36,561 nucleotides of DNA from Nitriliruptoraceae bacterium (GCA_003565155.1 PXDB01000051.1:1-36561); one strand, 5' to 3'. Shown: positions 23,021-31,766, counted from the stretch's first letter. Notes: a model not told the origin generated them from the sequence alone. Program-made: numbers and translations.

Positions 23021-23926
23021 GTGCCGTCCTTCCAGCTCGTCGACGCCTTCACCGATGCCGCCTTCGCGGGCAACCCGGCCGGTGTCGTGCTCCTCGAGGA
23101 CGGCCCGGTGGACGCCGCGTGGGCCCAGCGGGTCGCCGCCGAGGTGGGCGCCTCGGAGACGGCCTTCCTGTGGCCGCAGCCGGCAGCGGACACCGGTGAC
23201 GGGCCGTGCACGTCCGCTGGCGACGGCCGGGGGTCCGTCTGGGGGCTGCGCTGGTGGACACCGGCCACCGAGGTGGCGCTGTGCGGGCACGCCACCCTGG
23301 CCGCGGCGCACGTGCTCCGGGCCCGTGGGCAGGTGACGGACGGCGCCACCGTGACCTTCACCACCCGGTCGGGTCCCCTTGGCGCGGTCGGCGAGCCGGA
23401 TGGGCGCCTGTGGCTGGAGCTGCCGGCCTGGCCGGTAGCCGAACACCCGGCACCACGCGACGTGGCCGGCCTCCTCGGCGGTGTCGACGGTCGCTACCTC
23501 GGTCGGACGCGCGTCGACCAGGCCAACGACGTCATCGAGGTCGCGGACCGCAGCGCCCTGGACGCCCTGGTGGTCGACCGTGCACGTGTGGCGGCGCTCG
23601 GCAGCACGGGGCTGATCGTGTGCAGCGACGGTGACGACACCGACGTGGCGATGCGGTACTTCGCGCCGGCGGTGGGCGTCGACGAGGACCCGGTGACGGG
23701 TTCCGCGGCCTGCACCGTCGCGCCCCTGTTCGCGGCACGGCTCGGTCGCCAGGAGATCACGATCGCGCAGCGCTCGGCCCGCGGCGGGCGGTTGTGGACC
23801 CGCGTCGGCCCCCTTGAGGACACCCCGGGTGGTGCTTCGTCCGGGGCATCGGGTGTCGACCGTGGGCGGGTTGCGGTGGGCGGACACGCCGTCACCACCA
23901 TCACCGGCGAGCTCCTCGGGCCCTGA
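23021..23926 (+). CDS. PhzF-family isomerase-like protein
   Basis: A 301-residue member of the PhzF family, which has the diaminopimelate-epimerase fold and includes isomerases and many members of unknown substrate. The N-terminus DAFTDAAFAGNPAGVV, ASETAF with catalytic Glu E46, RWWTPATEVALCGHATLAAAHVL, and the second-domain motif MRYFAPAVGVDEDPVTGSAACTV are all present. There is no phenazine gene cluster here, so phenazine synthesis is unlikely. One strand (TSAGDGRGSVWGL) is longer than in typical members. GTG start with ATGGAG upstream. It is divergent from the NAGGN pair and convergent with the acetamidase. Confidence 0.92.
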   Translation: MPSFQLVDAFTDAAFAGNPAGVVLLEDGPVDAAWAQRVAAEVGASETAFLWPQPAADTGDGPCTSAGDGRGSVWGLRWWTPATEVALCGHATLAAAHVLRARGQVTDGATVTFTTRSGPLGAVGEPDGRLWLELPAWPVAEHPAPRDVAGLLGGVDGRYLGRTRVDQANDVIEVADRSALDALVVDRARVAALGSTGLIVCSDGDDTDVAMRYFAPAVGVDEDPVTGSAACTVAPLFAARLGRQEITIAQRSARGGRLWTRVGPLEDTPGGASSGASGVDRGRVAVGGHAVTTITGELLGP

Positions 23927-23987
23927 TCCGGCGCCGCGCACGACAGACCCCCGGTCGTGGCCAGGGCGGCACCCCGGCCCGTGCGGG

Positions 23988-24911
23988 TCAGACCAGGACG
24001 TCGAGGTCCAACTCCAGCCCCACCGTCCAGTTCGGGGTGTCCACCACCTCCAGGATGCGCAGGTGCCCGGCGACCGAGCAGAGCGCGTACGCGTCCTCGG
24101 GGTCCACGCCGTGCCGACCGAGCAGTTCGATCATGGCCGAGACGGCATCCCACGCACCGGCGTAGAGGTCCGGACCCACCCCCATGGTCATCCGACGGTG
24201 CGGGCCTGCCGCAGGCGGCGGCGTCACGTCCGCCGGGAGCTCGAGCTGCGGCTGGTCGATCAGCACGTCGTGGCGGACCTCCACCCGCACGAGTGCGGTC
24301 GCGGTGGTCTCCACCGCGGTGCCGCACACCTCGCCGTCGCCCTGTGCGGCGTGCGGGTCACCCAGGGAGAGCCGTGCGCCGGCCACCTCGACGGGCAGCA
24401 GCAACGTGGCGCCCGGACGGACATCGCGACAGTCCAGGTTGCCACCCACGCGCCGGGGCGGGATGACGCTGTGGGGCCCCGGCTCCGCAGGTGCGAGCCC
24501 GACCACCCCGAGGAAGGGCCGGCGCTCGAGGCGCGCGATGTCGCCGAAACGGACCTCGTCGTCACCGATGCGGGACACCACGACGTGCGGGTCGGGGAAC
24601 CGGTCGGCGAGCAGACCGAAACCGGGGATGATCGCCGTCCACCCGACCTGCCCGGGGTGCACCTCCTCGACGTGCACGGCCAGGGTGTCACCGGGCTGCG
24701 CCCCTTCCACGTCGATCGGGCCCGTCAGCGGGTTCGCCGCCCCCAGATCGACGGCGGCGACGTCCGCCGCCGTCGCGTCCGGACCGAGCTGCCCACCGAA
24801 GGCGTCCTGGAGGGTCAGCTCGACCCGGTCTCCGGAGGTGACCCACCGTGCAGCGGGCAGTTCGGCGTCCCAGCCGAGGTGGCGGTGGTCGGGGTGGTGG
24901 AGGGTGTGCAA
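23988..24911 (-). CDS. Acetamidase/formamidase family protein
   Basis: A 307-residue member of the FmdA/AmdA family, hydrolysing short amides to the acid and ammonia. Visible: HLGWDAELPAARWVTSGDRVEL at the N-terminus, GPIDVEGAQPGDTLAVHV, GGNLDCRDVRPGATLLLPVEV, and the metal/active-site region ARLSLGDPHAAQGDGEVCGTAVE, followed by the C-terminal DAYALCSVAGHLRI block. There is no ATG or GTG close to the conserved start. The best candidate is TTG at 24909-24911, with ACGGAG six bases upstream. A GTG at about 25070 would add a low-complexity Pro/Ala/Ile leader encoded by the 15-bp repeats and is less likely. It is convergent with the PhzF gene and divergent from SURF1. Confidence 0.87.
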   Translation of the reverse strand: MHTLHHPDHRHLGWDAELPAARWVTSGDRVELTLQDAFGGQLGPDATAADVAAVDLGAANPLTGPIDVEGAQPGDTLAVHVEEVHPGQVGWTAIIPGFGLLADRFPDPHVVVSRIGDDEVRFGDIARLERRPFLGVVGLAPAEPGPHSVIPPRRVGGNLDCRDVRPGATLLLPVEVAGARLSLGDPHAAQGDGEVCGTAVETTATALVRVEVRHDVLIDQPQLELPADVTPPPAAGPHRRMTMGVGPDLYAGAWDAVSAMIELLGRHGVDPEDAYALCSVAGHLRILEVVDTPNWTVGLELDLDVLV

Positions 24912-24932
24912 CGGTGCTCCGTTGGATCGTGG

Positions 24933-25007
24933 GATCGGCGCGGCCGCGATCGGCGCGGCCGGGATCGGGGCGCCCGGGATCGGCGCGGGCGGGATCGGCG
25001 CGCCCGG
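24933..25007. repeat. Five tandem copies of a 15-bp repeat
   Basis: Five head-to-tail units of consensus GATCGGCGCGGCCGG at 24933, 24948, 24963, 24978 and 24993, with one to three changes each. They sit between the acetamidase start and the SURF1 start. Because 15 is a multiple of three, the units read as a five-residue Pro-Ile-Pro-Ala-type repeat on the minus strand in the acetamidase frame and as a Gly-Ile-Gly-Ala-type repeat on the plus strand, but neither looks translated. Confidence 0.9.
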
Positions 25008-25092
25008 GGAGGGTGGGAGGACGCGGGGCTCCGCGGCGAGCCGTGACGGCCCCGGCAGGGTAGTCGCCACCGGGAGACCTGCCGCCGCTCGG

Positions 25093-25098
25093 TACGCT
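25093..25098 (+). promoter_or_regulatory. -10 element (TACGCT), leaderless start for SURF1
   Basis: TACGCT ends 6 bases before the GTG at 25105 and no ribosome binding site is present, which predicts a leaderless mRNA. Confidence 0.5.
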
Positions 25099-25104
25099 GA
25101 CGGC

Positions 25105-25989
25105 GTGCTGCGTGACCTGCTGCGACCCTCGGCGATCCTCTCCCACCTCCTCGTGGCGGTGGTCGTGGTCACCTGCGTCGGCTTCGGGCAGTGGCAGCTC
25201 GATCGCCTGCAGGAGGTGCGCGAGACCAACGCGCGCCTCGAGCAGCGCCTCGCCGCCGAACCCGCCGACCTCGCCAGCCTCGCCGACCCCGGCACCACCT
25301 CGGCGGCGTCGGTGGATCAGGCGGAGCTCGAGTTCCGCCGCGTCGCGGTCAACGGCACCTTCCGCCCCGAGGAGGAGGTGCTCCAGCGCAACCGGTCCTA
25401 CCGCAACCAGACCGGGTTCCACGTCCTGACCCCCCTGGAGCTCGAGAGCGGAGGGGTGGTCCTGGTGCGGCGCGGCTGGGTGCCGTCCAGCCTCGACAGC
25501 CCGCCGGTCGACCAGGCCCCGCCACCGGCCGGCGCGGTCTCCGTGGTCGGCGTGCTGGAACGACCCGTCGACCAGCCCGGCTTCGGTCCCCAGGACCCCG
25601 ACGAGGGCGTGCTGGAGCGCGTCTTCCACACCGATACCGCCCGGCTCGACCGACAGGTGGACGGCGAGCTGTTCCCGATGGTGCTCCGCATCGACACGGA
25701 GCTGGACAACCCCACCGACGACCAGCTGCCCTTCCCCGTCGGCTCGCCCGAGCTGGATGAGGGCAGCCACTTCTCGTACACGGTGCAGTGGCACAGCTTC
25801 GCCGTCCTGGCGCTGATCACCTACGTCGCGTGGTGGTGGCACCACCTGCGGCGGCGTCCCGCGGAGGCGGAGCGCGACGGTGGCCCCGGGGCGGAGGGGG
25901 CAGCCGGCCCGGACGCCGGGGGCGGGGCAGCCGGCCCGGGTGCTGGAGACGGGGCCCACACCGGCGACCGGGCCATCTCCAGCAGCTGA
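25105..25989 (+). CDS. SURF1-family cytochrome oxidase assembly protein
   Basis: A 294-residue membrane protein of the SURF1 family, which helps haem a insertion during cytochrome c oxidase assembly. An N-terminal membrane helix (about 10-29, LLVAVVVVTCVGFGQWQL) ends in the diagnostic GQWQLDR; then ELEFRRVAVNGTF, GFHVLTPLEL, VVLVRRGWVP and a second membrane helix near residue 225-242 (HSFAVLALITYVAWWW). A Gly/Ala/Pro/Asp-rich tail of about 45 residues follows and is probably disordered. The GTG start directly before the hydrophobic helix fits the family and lies 6 bases after a -10. It is divergent from the acetamidase and followed after 97 bases by the redox operon. Confidence 0.93.
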   Translation: MLRDLLRPSAILSHLLVAVVVVTCVGFGQWQLDRLQEVRETNARLEQRLAAEPADLASLADPGTTSAASVDQAELEFRRVAVNGTFRPEEEVLQRNRSYRNQTGFHVLTPLELESGGVVLVRRGWVPSSLDSPPVDQAPPPAGAVSVVGVLERPVDQPGFGPQDPDEGVLERVFHTDTARLDRQVDGELFPMVLRIDTELDNPTDDQLPFPVGSPELDEGSHFSYTVQWHSFAVLALITYVAWWWHHLRRRPAEAERDGGPGAEGAAGPDAGGGAAGPGAGDGAHTGDRAISSS

Positions 25990-26043
25990 CCCGCGGCAGC
26001 AGCCGAGGGGTCGATGTGCCCTGCACAGCGTCGTTCCCGCCTG

Positions 26044-26059
26044 CCACGCTCGATCGTGG
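26044..26059. promoter_or_regulatory. Inverted repeat upstream of the redox operon
   Basis: CCACG and CGTGG flank a 6-base CTCGAT centre, 28 bases before the ATG at 26087. It could be an operator or a leader hairpin for the three-gene operon; no regulator gene is adjacent. It could also arise by chance in sequence this GC-rich. Confidence 0.3.
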
Positions 26060-26086
26060 GAAGGTGGCGAACCGGGAGGCGACGCC

Positions 26087-27568
26087 ATGGGCCAGGGCCA
26101 CGTGCACGACGTTGTCATCATCGGCGGCGGCGCGACCGGGGCGACCCTGGCCCGCGCGCTGTCGCGCTTCGACCTCGACGTCGTGCTGCTGGAGGCGACC
26201 GCGGAGGTGGCCTTCGGGGTGTCGAAGGCCAACAGCGGCATCGTCCACTCGGCGATGCACGCCTCGCCGGACACCCTCAAGGGTCGGCTGGAGTACCCCG
26301 GCAACCTCGGCTGGCGCACGCTGCACGAGGAGCTCGGTTTCGGGTTGAACCCGGTCGGTGAGGTTCTGGTCGCCCTCGACGACCAGCAGCTCACCAAGAT
26401 CGAGACGATCCGCCAACAGGGTGTCCGCAAGGGCGTCCCGGGTACCGAGCCCTGGACCGCCGAGCGCACCCTGGATGCGCAACCCAACCTCTCCCGGGAG
26501 GTCAAGGGTGCGGTGTGGGCGCCGACGGCGTGCGTCTTCAACCCCTACGAGGCGGTGATGCTGGTGGCCGATGCGGCCCGACGCAACGGGGTGCGCATCG
26601 AGGTGGAACAGCCGGTCATCGCGATCGATCCGCCGACCCCCGACGACGCGGGCGCACCCCTGGTGCTGCACACCCCCACCGCCGCCTGGCGGACCCGGTT
26701 CGCGGTCAACGCCGCGGGGCTGTTCGCCGACGACATGGCGGAGCTCGCGGGCGTGCGTGACTTCACCATCCTGCCCCGCAAGGGCGAGGAGTACCTGCTG
26801 GACAAGCGCCTCTCCGGCGTGGTGACCAGCATCATCTTCCCCTGCCCCACCCCCGTCTCCAAGGGGACGCTGGTCAACCCCACGGTCGACGGGACCATCA
26901 TGGTGGGCCCCACCGCCCAGACCGTGGACGACAAGTACGACACCACCACCAGCGAAGCCGGTGCCGCCCAGGTGTTCTCCAACGCCCGCAAGCTCGTCCC
27001 GGCGATCAGCGACCGTGACGTCATCGCCGAGTTCGCGGGGCTGCGACCCGTCTCCGACACCGAGGACTTCATCGTCGGCCCCACCGAGCGACCCGGGTTC
27101 ATCAACGCCGCCGGCATCCAGTCGCCCGGCCTGACCGGTGCCCCGGCGCTGGCGGACATGCTCGTCGACATCCTGGCCGACGAGGGACTGGCGCTGACCG
27201 AGAAGGCCGACTGGGACCCGACCGCCCCGCACCCGGTGAAGTTCGCCCAGCTGTCCACCGACCAGCAGCGGGATCTGGCGGCACGCGACCCGCGCTACGC
27301 CCAGCTGGTGTGCCGGTGCGAGATCGTCACCGAGGCGGAGATCCGCGACGCCCTCGAACGGGGTGCACACACCCTGGACGGGCTGAAGTTCAGGACCCGT
27401 GCCGGCATGGGCCGGTGCCAGGGGGGCTTCTGCACCTGGCCCTGCATGCAGCTGCTCGCCGAACACCTCGACGTCCCCATCACCGAGGTCACCAAGCGGG
27501 GCCGCGGGACCTGGCTGATCCGCGAGCGTGAGGACCAGCCCGTGGCAACCACCAGCACAGGAGGGTGA
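26087..27568 (+). CDS. FAD-dependent oxidoreductase with BFD-like [2Fe-2S] domain (GlpA-like)
   Basis: A 493-residue flavoprotein of the DAO/GlpA-LhgO type. The FAD-binding motif is DVVIIGGGATGATLARAL (about 8-25), followed by EATAEVAFGVSKANSGIVHSAM, typical of 2-hydroxyacid or glycerol-3-phosphate oxidoreductases, and a C-terminal FAD motif near INAAGIQSPGLTGAPAL. Residues 405-460 are a BFD-like [2Fe-2S] domain with C409, C411, C444 and C449 (VCRCEIV and GRCQGGFC). It is the first of three tightly packed genes with an FAD/NAD oxidoreductase and a DUF1667 protein, the arrangement seen in many bacteria as a putative glycerol-3-phosphate dehydrogenase complex; the substrate is unproven here. 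ATG with GGGAGG 8 bases upstream. Confidence 0.9.
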   Translation: MGQGHVHDVVIIGGGATGATLARALSRFDLDVVLLEATAEVAFGVSKANSGIVHSAMHASPDTLKGRLEYPGNLGWRTLHEELGFGLNPVGEVLVALDDQQLTKIETIRQQGVRKGVPGTEPWTAERTLDAQPNLSREVKGAVWAPTACVFNPYEAVMLVADAARRNGVRIEVEQPVIAIDPPTPDDAGAPLVLHTPTAAWRTRFAVNAAGLFADDMAELAGVRDFTILPRKGEEYLLDKRLSGVVTSIIFPCPTPVSKGTLVNPTVDGTIMVGPTAQTVDDKYDTTTSEAGAAQVFSNARKLVPAISDRDVIAEFAGLRPVSDTEDFIVGPTERPGFINAAGIQSPGLTGAPALADMLVDILADEGLALTEKADWDPTAPHPVKFAQLSTDQQRDLAARDPRYAQLVCRCEIVTEAEIRDALERGAHTLDGLKFRTRAGMGRCQGGFCTWPCMQLLAEHLDVPITEVTKRGRGTWLIREREDQPVATTSTGG

Positions 27569-27571
27569 GCG

Positions 27572-28882
27572 ATGCCGGTCACCGCTGCAACCCGCCACCT
27601 CGACGACCGGTACCAGGTCACCATCGTCGGCGCAGGCCCTGCCGGGCTGGCTGCCGCTGTCGCGGCGCGTGAGCAGGGCGCGGAACGCATCCTGCTCGTG
27701 GACCGTGACGCCGAGCCGGGCGGCATCCTGCGCCAGTGCATCCACTCGGGGTTCGGGCTGCAGGCCTTCTCCGAGGACGTGACCGGCCCGGAGTACGCCC
27801 ACCGCTTCGTGGAGCGGGTGCTGGAACGGGACGTGGACGTCCTCACCGACGCCTACGTCACCGACGTCTCCCGGGATCTGCGGGTCAAGCTGATGTCGCC
27901 GTCCACGGGGGTGACCTCGGTGGAGACCGGGGGGGTGGTGCTCAGTACCGGCGCGCGCGAACGGACCCGGGCCCAGATCCGCATCCCGGGCGAGCGGCCG
28001 GCCGGGGTGATGACCGCCGGACTCGCGCAGAAGATGGTCAACCTGCACGGCTACCTGCCAGGGCAACGGGTGGTGATCCTCGGCTCCGGCGACATCGGGC
28101 TGATCATGGCCCGGCGGCTGATCCTGGAGGGTGTGGAGGTCCTCGGCGTCTTCGAGCTCCTCCCCCACCCGAGCGGGTTGGGACGCAACGTGGTCCAGTG
28201 CCTCGACGACTTCGGCATCCCCCTCCACCTGTCCACCACCGTGATCGACATCCACGGCCACGACCGTGTCGAGCGGGTCACCGTGGCGCCCGTGGACGAG
28301 GAACGCAGACCGCTCACTGACCAGGCGTGGGACATCCCCTGCGACACCGTGCTGCTGTCGGTGGGCCTGATCCCCGACGGGGAGCTCGCACGGCAGCTGC
28401 ACCTGAGCCTGGACCAGCGCACGGGCGGGCCGGTGGTGACCAGCACCTACGAGACGTCGCTGCCCGGCGTGTTCTCCGCGGGCAACAACCTGCACATCAA
28501 CGACCTGGCCGACTGGGTCAGCCAGGAGGCGAACGTCGCGGGTGCGGCAGCGGCGGACGTGGCGCTCGGGCGGGTGCGCGCACGCCAGGACGTCGCGGTC
28601 ACCCCGGGTACCAACGTGCGCTACGTCGTGCCCCACACCCTGTCGACCGACCTGACCCAGACCGTGTCCTTCCGGGTGAAGGAGCCGATCTACGGCGACA
28701 CGATCCTGCGCGTCGGTGAGGCCCACCGCCGGAAGGTCCGGGCGGTGGTCCCGGCGGAGATGGTCACGATCAAGCTGGGGCCGAAGGTCCTGGAGTCCTT
28801 CGCCGGCGAGACGCTGCGGGTCGATGCGATCCCCGCTGCGGCGGCCGATGACCTCGCTGCGGCGGGCGACGACGAGCAGTAG
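27572..28882 (+). CDS. NAD(P)/FAD-dependent oxidoreductase (GlpB-position subunit)
   Basis: A 436-residue pyridine-nucleotide-type flavoprotein. FAD motif VTIVGAGPAGLAAAVAA (about 15-31), then GGILRQCIHSGFGL, a GVVLSTGARERTR segment, the NAD(P) motif VVILGSGDIGLIMARRL (about 166-182), and the closing FAD motif GVFSAGNNLHINDLADW. The Cys in LRQCIHSGFG is a candidate redox residue. It lacks the CxxxxC disulphide of thioredoxin reductases. By family context it would pass electrons between the upstream FAD subunit and NAD(P) or a membrane acceptor. It starts 3 bases after the upstream stop, with GGAGG overlapping that gene's end, so the pair is translationally linked. Confidence 0.9.
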   Translation: MPVTAATRHLDDRYQVTIVGAGPAGLAAAVAAREQGAERILLVDRDAEPGGILRQCIHSGFGLQAFSEDVTGPEYAHRFVERVLERDVDVLTDAYVTDVSRDLRVKLMSPSTGVTSVETGGVVLSTGARERTRAQIRIPGERPAGVMTAGLAQKMVNLHGYLPGQRVVILGSGDIGLIMARRLILEGVEVLGVFELLPHPSGLGRNVVQCLDDFGIPLHLSTTVIDIHGHDRVERVTVAPVDEERRPLTDQAWDIPCDTVLLSVGLIPDGELARQLHLSLDQRTGGPVVTSTYETSLPGVFSAGNNLHINDLADWVSQEANVAGAAAADVALGRVRARQDVAVTPGTNVRYVVPHTLSTDLTQTVSFRVKEPIYGDTILRVGEAHRRKVRAVVPAEMVTIKLGPKVLESFAGETLRVDAIPAAAADDLAAAGDDEQ

Positions 28883-28894
28883 GAGGACGCGATC

Positions 28895-29323
28895 ATGGGC
28901 GAACACCGCCACACCGCGACGATCGATGCGGGCGAGAGCGACACCTTCGCCTACCTGTGCACCGGCTGCCCGCTCGGCTGCCGGCTCGAGGTCGACGTCG
29001 TCGACGGTGACGTCATCGAGGTACGCGGCTTCTCCTGCAAGAAGGGCGAGCGGTACGGCGCGCAGGAACACACCGATCCACGGCGGGCCGTGTCCACCAC
29101 GGTGTGGCTGGTCGGCGGGCCCGTGGAGCGGCTGCCGGTCCGTGCTGCGGAGCCGGTGCCCAAGGACGCCGTCCTCTCGCTGGTGCGCGAGCTGCACGGG
29201 CTCGAGGTGCACGCACCGGTGGAGGTCGGCCAGACCATCGCCACCGACGTGGCCGGGACCGGCATCGACGTGATCGCCACCCGCGCGGTGCAGCCGAAGG
29301 AACAGCTGCCCGTCGCCGGCTGA
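28895..29323 (+). CDS. DUF1667 protein
   Basis: A 142-residue protein of the DUF1667 family. Four Cys are arranged as C22-x2-C25-x3-C29 and C48 (LCTGCPLGCR and GFSCKKGERYG), which look like metal or Fe-S ligands and resemble the N-terminal iron-sulfur segment of molybdopterin oxidoreductases. A strand-rich part with VSTTVWLVGG and a C-terminal segment VEVGQTIATDVAGTGIDVIATR follow. Members nearly always accompany the two preceding flavoproteins, and an electron-transfer role is the usual inference. TAGGAGG lies 8 bases before the ATG and overlaps the upstream stop by two bases. It is the last gene of the operon. Confidence 0.9.
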   Translation: MGEHRHTATIDAGESDTFAYLCTGCPLGCRLEVDVVDGDVIEVRGFSCKKGERYGAQEHTDPRRAVSTTVWLVGGPVERLPVRAAEPVPKDAVLSLVRELHGLEVHAPVEVGQTIATDVAGTGIDVIATRAVQPKEQLPVAG

Positions 29324-29391
29324 CGCCGGCGGCCGCGGCCACCCCCGTCCCGCCGCGGACCCGACCGCACCGCCAAGAGCCGCGGACGTGG

Positions 29392-29397
29392 CAGACT
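29392..29397 (+). promoter_or_regulatory. -10 element (CAGACT), leaderless start for the GNAT gene
   Basis: CAGACT is followed by 7 bases and the ATG at 29405. The 20-base context closely matches that before the aminotransferase gene at 858. No ribosome binding site is present. Confidence 0.45.
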
Positions 29398-29404
29398 GCC
29401 CGGC

Positions 29405-29896
29405 ATGACCTCGTTCGCGATCGCTGCCGTGGACCGCGACGACCTCGGTTTCGTCCACGCGATGCTCTACGAGGCCGCCTTCTGGCGTGCCGGCACGGAC
29501 CGTCCACCGCTGGACGCTGCGCTGCGGGAACCGGACCTCGCCCGCTACGTCCGGGAGTGGGGGCGGCACGGCGACGACGGCCTGGTCGCCTGGATCGGCG
29601 AACACCGCGTCGGCGCCGTGTGGGTGCGACGCTTCGATGACGATGACCACGGCTACGGCTACGTCGACGAGGACACGCCGGAGCTCAGCATCGCCGTGGG
29701 CGTCGAGCACCGCGGGCGCGGGATCGGCCGGTGCCTCGTCGCGGCGATGCTCGTCCAGCTCCGGCTCCGTGGGTGCGATCAGGTCAGCCTGAGCGTGGAA
29801 CGCGACAACCCGGCACTGCAGCTGTACGAGCAGATGGGGTTCACACCGCTGACCGGCACCGACGGTGCGGTGACGATGGTGCGGTCCCTGTCGTAG
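29405..29896 (+). CDS. GNAT-family N-acetyltransferase
   Basis: A 163-residue single-domain acetyltransferase. The acetyl-CoA pyrophosphate loop is VEHRGRGIGRCLVAA (about 100-114), preceded by the strand ELSIAVGV, and the C-terminal NPALQLYEQMGFTPL motif closes the domain. An Asp-rich loop (RRFDDDDHGYGYVDED, about 76-91) is unusual for the family. The substrate is unknown. ATG at 29405 with a leaderless-type -10 before it. It is convergent with proS, with a 109-base gap in which I see no gene. Confidence 0.9.
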   Translation: MTSFAIAAVDRDDLGFVHAMLYEAAFWRAGTDRPPLDAALREPDLARYVREWGRHGDDGLVAWIGEHRVGAVWVRRFDDDDHGYGYVDEDTPELSIAVGVEHRGRGIGRCLVAAMLVQLRLRGCDQVSLSVERDNPALQLYEQMGFTPLTGTDGAVTMVRSLS

Positions 29897-30005
29897 GACC
29901 CGCCGTCGCCCCCTCCACGGCAGCCAGGAGTACGCCGAGCCGACCGGGGAGTGCACGGATACGCATCGCGGTGCGCCGCACGGAGGAGGTGGGGACGGCG
30001 CCGGC

Positions 30006-31766
30006 TCAGCCCCGGCGGATCGCCGTCACACGGTCCCTCGCCTCCGCGACCGGGACGTCCTCCCGCTCCCCCGTGCGCCGGTCCCGTACCTCGACGACCC
30101 CGTCCGCGAGCCGCTTGCCGACGATCACGATGGTCGGGACGCCGAGCAGCTCCGCGTCCCGGAAACGCACCCCGGGGCTGAGCTTGGCACGGTCGTCGAG
30201 GAGGACATCGATGCCCATCGCATCCAACTCCGCGGCCAGCTCCTCGGCAGCGGTGGCGGTGTCCTCGCCCTTGCCGGCGTTGACCAGATGGACGTCCGCC
30301 GGAGCGACCTGGCGCGGCCAGCACAGCCCCAGCTCGTCGACGGTGGTCTCGGCGATGGCCGCGACCGCCCGGGACACCCCGATGCCGTACGAACCCATGG
30401 TCACCGTCACGAGCTTGCCGTGCTGATCAAGGACCTGCAGTCCGAGCGCATCGGCGTACTTGCGGCCGAGCTGGAAGATGTGGCCGAGCTCGATACCGCG
30501 GGCGAGCTCCAGCGGGCCGGAGCCGTCGGGCGCCGGATCGCCGTCCAGCACCTCCGCAGCCTCGATCGTGCCGTCGGGCGTGAAGTCCCGGCCACACACC
30601 AGGTCGAAGACGTGGTGGCCGTGCTGGTTCGCCCCGGTCACCCAGCGGGTGCCCTCGACGACGCGGGGATCGACCAGGTAGCGCACGCCGCTGGCCGAGT
30701 CCTCGCCGAGCGCTTGCGGTCCGATGTAGCCCTTGACCAGCGCCGGGTACGCCGCGAAGTCCGCGTCGGTGAAGGGCTCGACCACCGCCGGTTCGACCTG
30801 GGCCTCCAGCCGCTTGGTGTCCACGTCCCGGTCGCCGGGCACGCCGACGACCAGGGGCGTGCGTTCCCCGTCGAGGTTGCGGAGCATGACCACGACGTTC
30901 TTGAGGGTGTCGGCCGCCTGCCAGCGCCGGTCCTGGCGGGGGAAGTGCTCGTTGGCGAACGCGACCAGGGTCTCGATCGTCGGGGTGTCGGGGGTGTCCT
31001 CGACGTGGGCGGCGGGCACCTCGTCGTAGGGCAGCGCGTCGGGGACGGGGGTCACCACCGCTTCGACGTTGGCGGCGTAGCCACCGGACGAGCGCACGAA
31101 GGTGTCCTCCCCCACCGGGGTCGGGCACAGGAACTCCTCCGAGCGCGACCCACCCATCGCCCCGGACATCGCGGAGACGATCACGTAGTCCAGCCCCAGC
31201 CGGTCGAAGGTGGCGATGTAGGCGTCACGATGCTGCTGGTAGGAGGCCTCCAGGCCCTCGTCGTCGACATCGAAGGAGTAGGAGTCCTTCATCGAGAACT
31301 CCCGCGCCCGGAGCAGCCCGGCCCGGGGTCGCGCCTCGTCGCGGTACTTGGTCTGGATCTGGTAGAGGCTGAGCGGCAGGTCCTTGTAGGAGGAGTACAG
31401 GTCCTTGACCAGCAGCGTGAACATCTCCTCATGGGTCGGCGCGAGGAGATGGTCGTTGCCGCGACGGTCGCTGAGGCGGAACAGCGTCTCCCCGTACTCC
31501 TCCCACCGCCCCGACAGCTCGTAGGGCTCCCGGGGCAGCAGCGCCGGGAAGTGCACCTCCTGTGCCCCCATCCGGTCCATCTCCTGGCGGATGATGGCCT
31601 CGACCTTGCGGAAGACGAGGTGGCCGAGCGGCAGCCAGGTGTGCACACCCGAACCGGCGCGCCGGATGTAGCCGGCCCGCACCATGGCGGTGTGGCCGGG
31701 CAGCTCCGCGTCAGCGGGGTCGTCCCGCAGGGTGCGAACGAACAGGGTGGAGAGTCTCAGGATCAC
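30006..31766 (-). CDS. proS: Prolyl-tRNA synthetase, bacterial type
   Basis: A 586-residue class II aminoacyl-tRNA synthetase charging tRNA-Pro. Motif 1 region is [19 protein letters not shown] (about 31-49), motif 2 is [26 protein letters not shown] (about 140-165) and motif 3 is [13 protein letters not shown] (about 437-449). Between motifs 2 and 3 the YbaK-type editing insertion is present (about 220-390, including [14 protein letters not shown]), identifying the bacterial-type enzyme, and the C-terminal anticodon-binding domain ends the protein. GTG start at 31764-31766 immediately before the family's [12 protein letters not shown], with AAGGCGG upstream. A promoter is recognised at 31840-31867. 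Confidence 0.97.
   Translation of the reverse strand: MILRLSTLFVRTLRDDPADAELPGHTAMVRAGYIRRAGSGVHTWLPLGHLVFRKVEAIIRQEMDRMGAQEVHFPALLPREPYELSGRWEEYGETLFRLSDRRGNDHLLAPTHEEMFTLLVKDLYSSYKDLPLSLYQIQTKYRDEARPRAGLLRAREFSMKDSYSFDVDDEGLEASYQQHRDAYIATFDRLGLDYVIVSAMSGAMGGSRSEEFLCPTPVGEDTFVRSSGGYAANVEAVVTPVPDALPYDEVPAAHVEDTPDTPTIETLVAFANEHFPRQDRRWQAADTLKNVVVMLRNLDGERTPLVVGVPGDRDVDTKRLEAQVEPAVVEPFTDADFAAYPALVKGYIGPQALGEDSASGVRYLVDPRVVEGTRWVTGANQHGHHVFDLVCGRDFTPDGTIEAAEVLDGDPAPDGSGPLELARGIELGHIFQLGRKYADALGLQVLDQHGKLVTVTMGSYGIGVSRAVAAIAETTVDELGLCWPRQVAPADVHLVNAGKGEDTATAAEELAAELDAMGIDVLLDDRAKLSPGVRFRDAELLGVPTIVIVGKRLADGVVEVRDRRTGEREDVPVAEARDRVTAIRRG

Noticed and set aside
25817-29956. Minus-strand open frame of about 1380 codons opposite the redox operon
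   Set aside because: Shadow frame without domains; the plus-strand operon has complete FAD, Fe-S and DUF1667 motifs and good ribosome binding sites.
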